DNA from: Chloroflexota bacterium
GTDB taxonomy: Bacteria > Chloroflexota > Dehalococcoidia > Tepidiformales > Tepidiformaceae
Assembly: GCA_016191435.1 (NCBI GenBank)
Contig: JACPOQ010000028.1
Location: 1 to 64,000 of the forward strand
Direction: 5' to 3'
DNA length: 64,000 nucleotides
Part shown: one piece after another, positions 61,014 to 64,000 of the stretch
Numbering within the stretch: position 1 is the stretch's first letter
Layout of the letters: each line of letters opens with the position of its first letter
The notes under the pieces: generated by a model
Database searches by the model: none
Seen by the model: the letters and a program-made list of their open reading frames with translations, nothing else
Told to the model about the DNA's origin: nothing
Translations under genes and position numbers: made by a program

Positions 61014-63239
61014 ATGTCTGGTACCAGGCCAAGGCCAAGGCCACGGCCGGCGTTGTTCTGGTTCGCTGGCCTGCTCGTCGGGGCCATCGGGTTGCTGTCC
61101 GTGACCTCCGCCGGCGCGGTCGGCCATCCGACCGTCAGCGCGCTTTCTGTGCACGGCGGCTCGACGGCGGGCGGCACGCCGGTGACCATCACCGGCACGG
61201 GCTTCACTGGCGCGACCGCGGTCAAATTTGGCGCCACAAACCAACCGACTTTCACAGTCGTTGACGACACCACCATCACCACGACCAGCCCGGCGCAAGC
61301 CGCCGGGACCGTCCAGGTCATCGTGACCAGGGCCATGATGGACAGCACGGCGAACGCGAATACCTACTTCGTGTACGCCCCGACGCCGGTGGTGACATCG
61401 ATCAGCCCGACGACAGGGAGCCAGGTCGGCGGCACGAGCGTCACCATCAACGGCACGGGGCTGACGAACGCGACCAGCGTCACGTTCGGTGGCTCTGTGG
61501 CCACGATTGTGACTAACTCGAACGACACGCAGATGACCGTCACCAGCCCCGCCCACGCCGTCGGCGTCGTCGATGTCCAGGTGACGACAGTCGGCGGGAC
61601 GAGCGCCACATCGGCGGCAGACCAGTTCACGTACACCGCCGCGCCCGTGCCGGTGGTCACAGAGGTTAGCCCGAACTCCGGCTCAACGGCGGGCGGGACT
61701 GCGGTGACCATCACGGGCACGGGGTTCATTGGCGCGACCGCGGTCAAATTTGGCGGCGTCCCGGCGACGGCGTTCACGGTCAACAGCGCCACCAGCATCA
61801 GCGCGACCAGCCCCGACCACGCCGTCGGCGTCGTCGATGTCCAGGTGACGACAGTCGGCGGGACGAGCGCCACATCGGCGGCAGACCGGTTCACGTACAC
61901 CGCCGCGCCCGTGCCGGTGGTGACATCGATCAGCCCGAACTCCGGCTCAACGGCGGGCGGGACTGAGGTGAGCATCACGGGCACGGGGTTCATTGGCGCG
62001 ACCGCGGTCAAATTTGGCGGCGTCCCGGCGACGGCGTTCACGGTCAACAGCGCCACCAGCATCAGCGCGACGAGCCCGGCGCAAGCCGCCGGGACGGTCG
62101 TGGTGATCGTGAGCAACGACACGGGGGACAGCACGGCGAACGCGAATACCTACTTCGTGTACGCCCCGAGGCCGGTGGTGACATCGATCAGCCCGAACTC
62201 CGGCTCAACGGCGGGCGGGACTGAGGTGACCATCACGGGCACGGGGTTCACCGGTGCGACCGCCGTCAGCTTCGGTGGCACCCCGGCCGCGAGTTTCACG
62301 GTCGTCAGCAACACGAGCATGACGGCGGTCAGTCCCGCGCATGCGGCGGGCACCGTTAACGTTTTCGTCACGGCTCCGGGTGGCGCGAACGCGGCCACGA
62401 CGGGTAACCAGTTCACCTACACGACGGGCATCGCCGTGACGGGCGTGAGCCCGGCGAGCGGCCCACCCGCGGGTGGCACGGCGGTCATGGTCACCGGCTT
62501 CGGGTTCAACGGGGCGACGAGCGTCACCTTTGGCGGCACGGCCGCCACGAACCTCGTCGTCGTCAGCGACACGACCATCACGGTCACGAGCCCGGCGCAC
62601 ACGTCCGGCACCGTTGACGTGATCGTGACGGCTACGGCCGGCACGAGCGCGGTCAACGCCGGCGCCAAGTTCGTCTACACGGGCACAGCCGTGACGGGCG
62701 TGAGTCCCAACAGCGGGCCGATCGCGGGAGGCACTGCCGTGACCATCACGGGCGGCGGGTTCACGGGCGCCACAAGCGTGACGTTCGGCGGCGTTGCGGC
62801 CACGAACCTCGTGGTCGTGAATGACACGTCGATCACTGTGACGAGCCCGGCGCACGCCTCCGGCGTCGTCGATGTCGTCGTGGTCAGCCCCAGCGGCACG
62901 AGCCCGGTGGTCACCGCGGACAAGTTCACCTACACGGGCGGCACCGTGAGCTACACGCTCAGCTTCCGCTGGAGCATCATCGTCTGGCGCGGCGCCGATG
63001 GCATCTCGGCCAAGGTCGCCATCACGGGCCTGGAATCGCCTGATGACCCGGCGACCAACAACGTCTCGGCGATCATCACCGCCATCGACCGGTGGAACGG
63101 CACCGCACAGAAGTGGGAGGCGTATTTCCCTGGTTCGGACAACGTCCCCGGCGCCAACGATTTCACCGTCCTGAACAACGGCACGGCGTACTTCATCGCC
63201 GTCACGACCGCGACGACGTGGACCGCCGCCGGCAGCTGA
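61014..63239 (+). CDS. Secreted IPT/TIG-repeat surface protein
   Basis: The 741-residue protein has a basic N-terminus with alternating Arg-Pro, then a signal-type helix (ALFWFAGLLVGAIGLLSVTS, AGA). It continues with seven immunoglobulin-like IPT/TIG domains of about 85-90 residues, each with a GGT-x-VTITGTGF-GAT-x-V-FGG pattern, and a C-terminal domain of about 95 residues (YTLSFRWSIIVWRGADG, then NGTAYFIAV) seen in Chloroflexota-type secreted proteins. It is probably an extracellular adhesin or matrix protein. Domains 3-5 are almost identical in DNA. The next gene is 29 bases downstream and likely co-expressed. Confidence 0.85.
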   Translation: MSGTRPRPRPRPALFWFAGLLVGAIGLLSVTSAGAVGHPTVSALSVHGGSTAGGTPVTITGTGFTGATAVKFGATNQPTFTVVDDTTITTTSPAQAAGTVQVIVTRAMMDSTANANTYFVYAPTPVVTSISPTTGSQVGGTSVTINGTGLTNATSVTFGGSVATIVTNSNDTQMTVTSPAHAVGVVDVQVTTVGGTSATSAADQFTYTAAPVPVVTEVSPNSGSTAGGTAVTITGTGFIGATAVKFGGVPATAFTVNSATSISATSPDHAVGVVDVQVTTVGGTSATSAADRFTYTAAPVPVVTSISPNSGSTAGGTEVSITGTGFIGATAVKFGGVPATAFTVNSATSISATSPAQAAGTVVVIVSNDTGDSTANANTYFVYAPRPVVTSISPNSGSTAGGTEVTITGTGFTGATAVSFGGTPAASFTVVSNTSMTAVSPAHAAGTVNVFVTAPGGANAATTGNQFTYTTGIAVTGVSPASGPPAGGTAVMVTGFGFNGATSVTFGGTAATNLVVVSDTTITVTSPAHTSGTVDVIVTATAGTSAVNAGAKFVYTGTAVTGVSPNSGPIAGGTAVTITGGGFTGATSVTFGGVAATNLVVVNDTSITVTSPAHASGVVDVVVVSPSGTSPVVTADKFTYTGGTVSYTLSFRWSIIVWRGADGISAKVAITGLESPDDPATNNVSAIITAIDRWNGTAQKWEAYFPGSDNVPGANDFTVLNNGTAYFIAVTTATTWTAAGS
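61647..62174 (+). repeat. Near-identical 264-bp tandem repeats within the IPT/TIG gene
   Basis: The segment from 61647 recurs from 61911 (period 264 bases, 88 codons) with very few differences, each starting GTGCCGGTGGT. The high identity at DNA level points to recent unequal crossing over or gene conversion. Confidence 0.8.
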
Positions 63240-63268
63240 TGGCCACGAGAGATAGGAGTAACGACTGA

Positions 63269-63856
63269 ATGACTGCACGAACATTCCTCCGGATCGCCGC
63301 TTCTGCCTTGATCCTCGCGCTGGGTGTGATGCTGCCGATGGGCGCCGGCGCGGCCTTCGCCCAGGCGCCGCCGAACCCGCCGTCGCGCTTCGCCGGGACC
63401 GTCACCATCGGCGGGCAGCCCGCGCCGGCGGGCACGGCTGTGGTGGCGCTCATTGCCGGTACGGCCTGTGGGACGGGCACGACGTTCATCGAGAGCGGCC
63501 AGGCGCGCTACACGCTCGATAGCCCGCAGGCCGATTCCACCAGGCCCGGTTGCGGGACCGACGGCGCGGCCGTGACCTTCACGGTGGGCGGCGCCGCCGC
63601 GAACGAAACGGGCGTGTGGCGCAACTACCAGCTGAATATCGTGAATCTCACGGTTTCAGGGGCAGCCACGCCGACCCCCACACAGGCCACGACGCCCACG
63701 GCCACCATCACGCCAGGCCCGCCGAGCACGGGCACAGGCAACGCGCCAGGTAGCGGGTCCGCGCTCTCGTTGGTGCTTGCAGGCGGAGTGGTGGCGCTCG
63801 CCGCCGGTGGGGCGGGGTTCGTTGCGCTGCGTAAGCCCGGCAGCCGCCGGGGTTAG
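63269..63856 (+). CDS. Secreted protein with C-terminal membrane anchor
   Basis: The 195-residue protein has a signal peptide (ASALILALGVMLPMGAGAAF, cleavage near AQA), a beta-rich domain of about 110 residues (FAGTVTIGGQPAPAGTAVVA, with CGTGTTFIESGQ), a Thr/Pro linker, and a C-terminal helix ALSLVLAGGVVALAAGGAGF followed by basic residues (RKPGSRRG). The tail resembles a sorting or anchor signal, though no strict LPXTG is present. AGATAGGAG lies before the ATG. It is downstream of the IPT/TIG gene and ends in front of a strong terminator. Confidence 0.8.
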   Translation: MTARTFLRIAASALILALGVMLPMGAGAAFAQAPPNPPSRFAGTVTIGGQPAPAGTAVVALIAGTACGTGTTFIESGQARYTLDSPQADSTRPGCGTDGAAVTFTVGGAAANETGVWRNYQLNIVNLTVSGAATPTPTQATTPTATITPGPPSTGTGNAPGSGSALSLVLAGGVVALAAGGAGFVALRKPGSRRG

Positions 63857-63911
63857 CAATCAAACCCGGGCAACGGCGCCCCGGCGACAGGGACAACGGA
63901 GTTCGACCCAG

Positions 63912-63937
63912 AGGGGCGCAACGAAGGTTGCGCCCCT
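63912..63937 (+). terminator. Rho-independent terminator
   Basis: AGGGGCGCAAC and GTTGCGCCCCT form an 11-pair perfect stem with loop GAAG, followed by TTGCTTG. It lies 55 bases after the last gene and should end the 61014-63856 transcript. Confidence 0.85.
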
Positions 63938-64000
63938 TTGCTTGTCGGTGATTGGACCACGCCACGCGCCGGCCTGGCGCAGTGCACTATCGCACTCGAA

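Noticed and set aside
1-64000. rRNA, tRNA or cas genes
   Set aside because: None was recognised on either strand; a faint GGTTCAAG near 19050 lacks a cloverleaf.

Overview
The window is high-GC bacterial DNA with dense, translationally coupled operons. It most likely comes from a member of the Chloroflexota, perhaps a Dehalococcoidia relative. That is an inference from gene style (CoA-transferase and crotonase operons, IPT/TIG surface protein, MMPL pump, GGDEF-EAL protein), not from a marker gene, because there is no rRNA or tRNA here. The right end (about 53.4-64 kb) looks like ordinary chromosome with intact genes. The left 53 kb is accessory DNA: a CRISPR array, one catabolic/transport operon, a wrecked prophage carrying cargo genes, a defence operon, and a stack of insertion sequences.

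Layout. 1-2603: a type I-E-like CRISPR array (42 full repeats plus a cut one at the left edge) with no cas genes in view. 2733-14399: a TetR regulator, a truncated transposase, then a seven-gene + strand operon under a TetR-type palindrome: flavin-dependent LLM oxidoreductase, crotonase, double-domain family III CoA-transferase, and a complete peptide/opine-type ABC importer. Together they look like an import-and-CoA-activation pathway for an unknown organic compound. About 14.4-25.3 kb: an HK97-type prophage reduced to fragments (HNH nuclease, ParB-like, small terminase, large-terminase/portal fusion, Com-like zinc ribbon, prohead protease, first codons of the capsid gene). Non-phage cargo sits in it: a STAND ATPase regulator with a YdhR-like gene, an EVE-nuclease protein, and a three-gene antisense set with a TIGR04255 protein. 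An IS21 remnant ends it.

25.3-39.9 kb: a decayed TIGR04141-like gene, then a five-gene minus-strand operon in which every junction overlaps. It encodes a 1767-residue helicase with a DUF1998-type zinc region and a C-terminal nuclease-like domain, an SNF2-type helicase, an Eco57I-type adenine methylase, a 99-residue stub resembling a methylase tail, and a 265-residue protein of unknown family. The set resembles class 1 DISARM but has a different composition and is the best candidate for a little-described defence system. A frameshifted BTAD/SARP-type regulator lies just upstream and an intact IS256-family element (39969-41308) beside it.

42.5-48.3 kb: an IS21-family element with 7-bp target duplications, itself split by a 3.3-kb serine-recombinase cassette. 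It interrupted an HxlR/SCP2-type gene, whose reading frame is restored when the element is removed in silico. 48.7-53.3 kb: broken small genes, an IS481-type transposase, a VapBC pair and decayed two-component fragments. 53.4-64 kb: an MMPL exporter with a divergent TetR regulator, a membrane GGDEF-EAL protein, a crotonase/CoA-transferase pair, a seven-repeat IPT/TIG protein, a secreted anchored protein and a strong terminator. Frameshifts and in-frame stops are concentrated in the accessory part, while the right end is intact, which argues for real decay rather than poor sequence.
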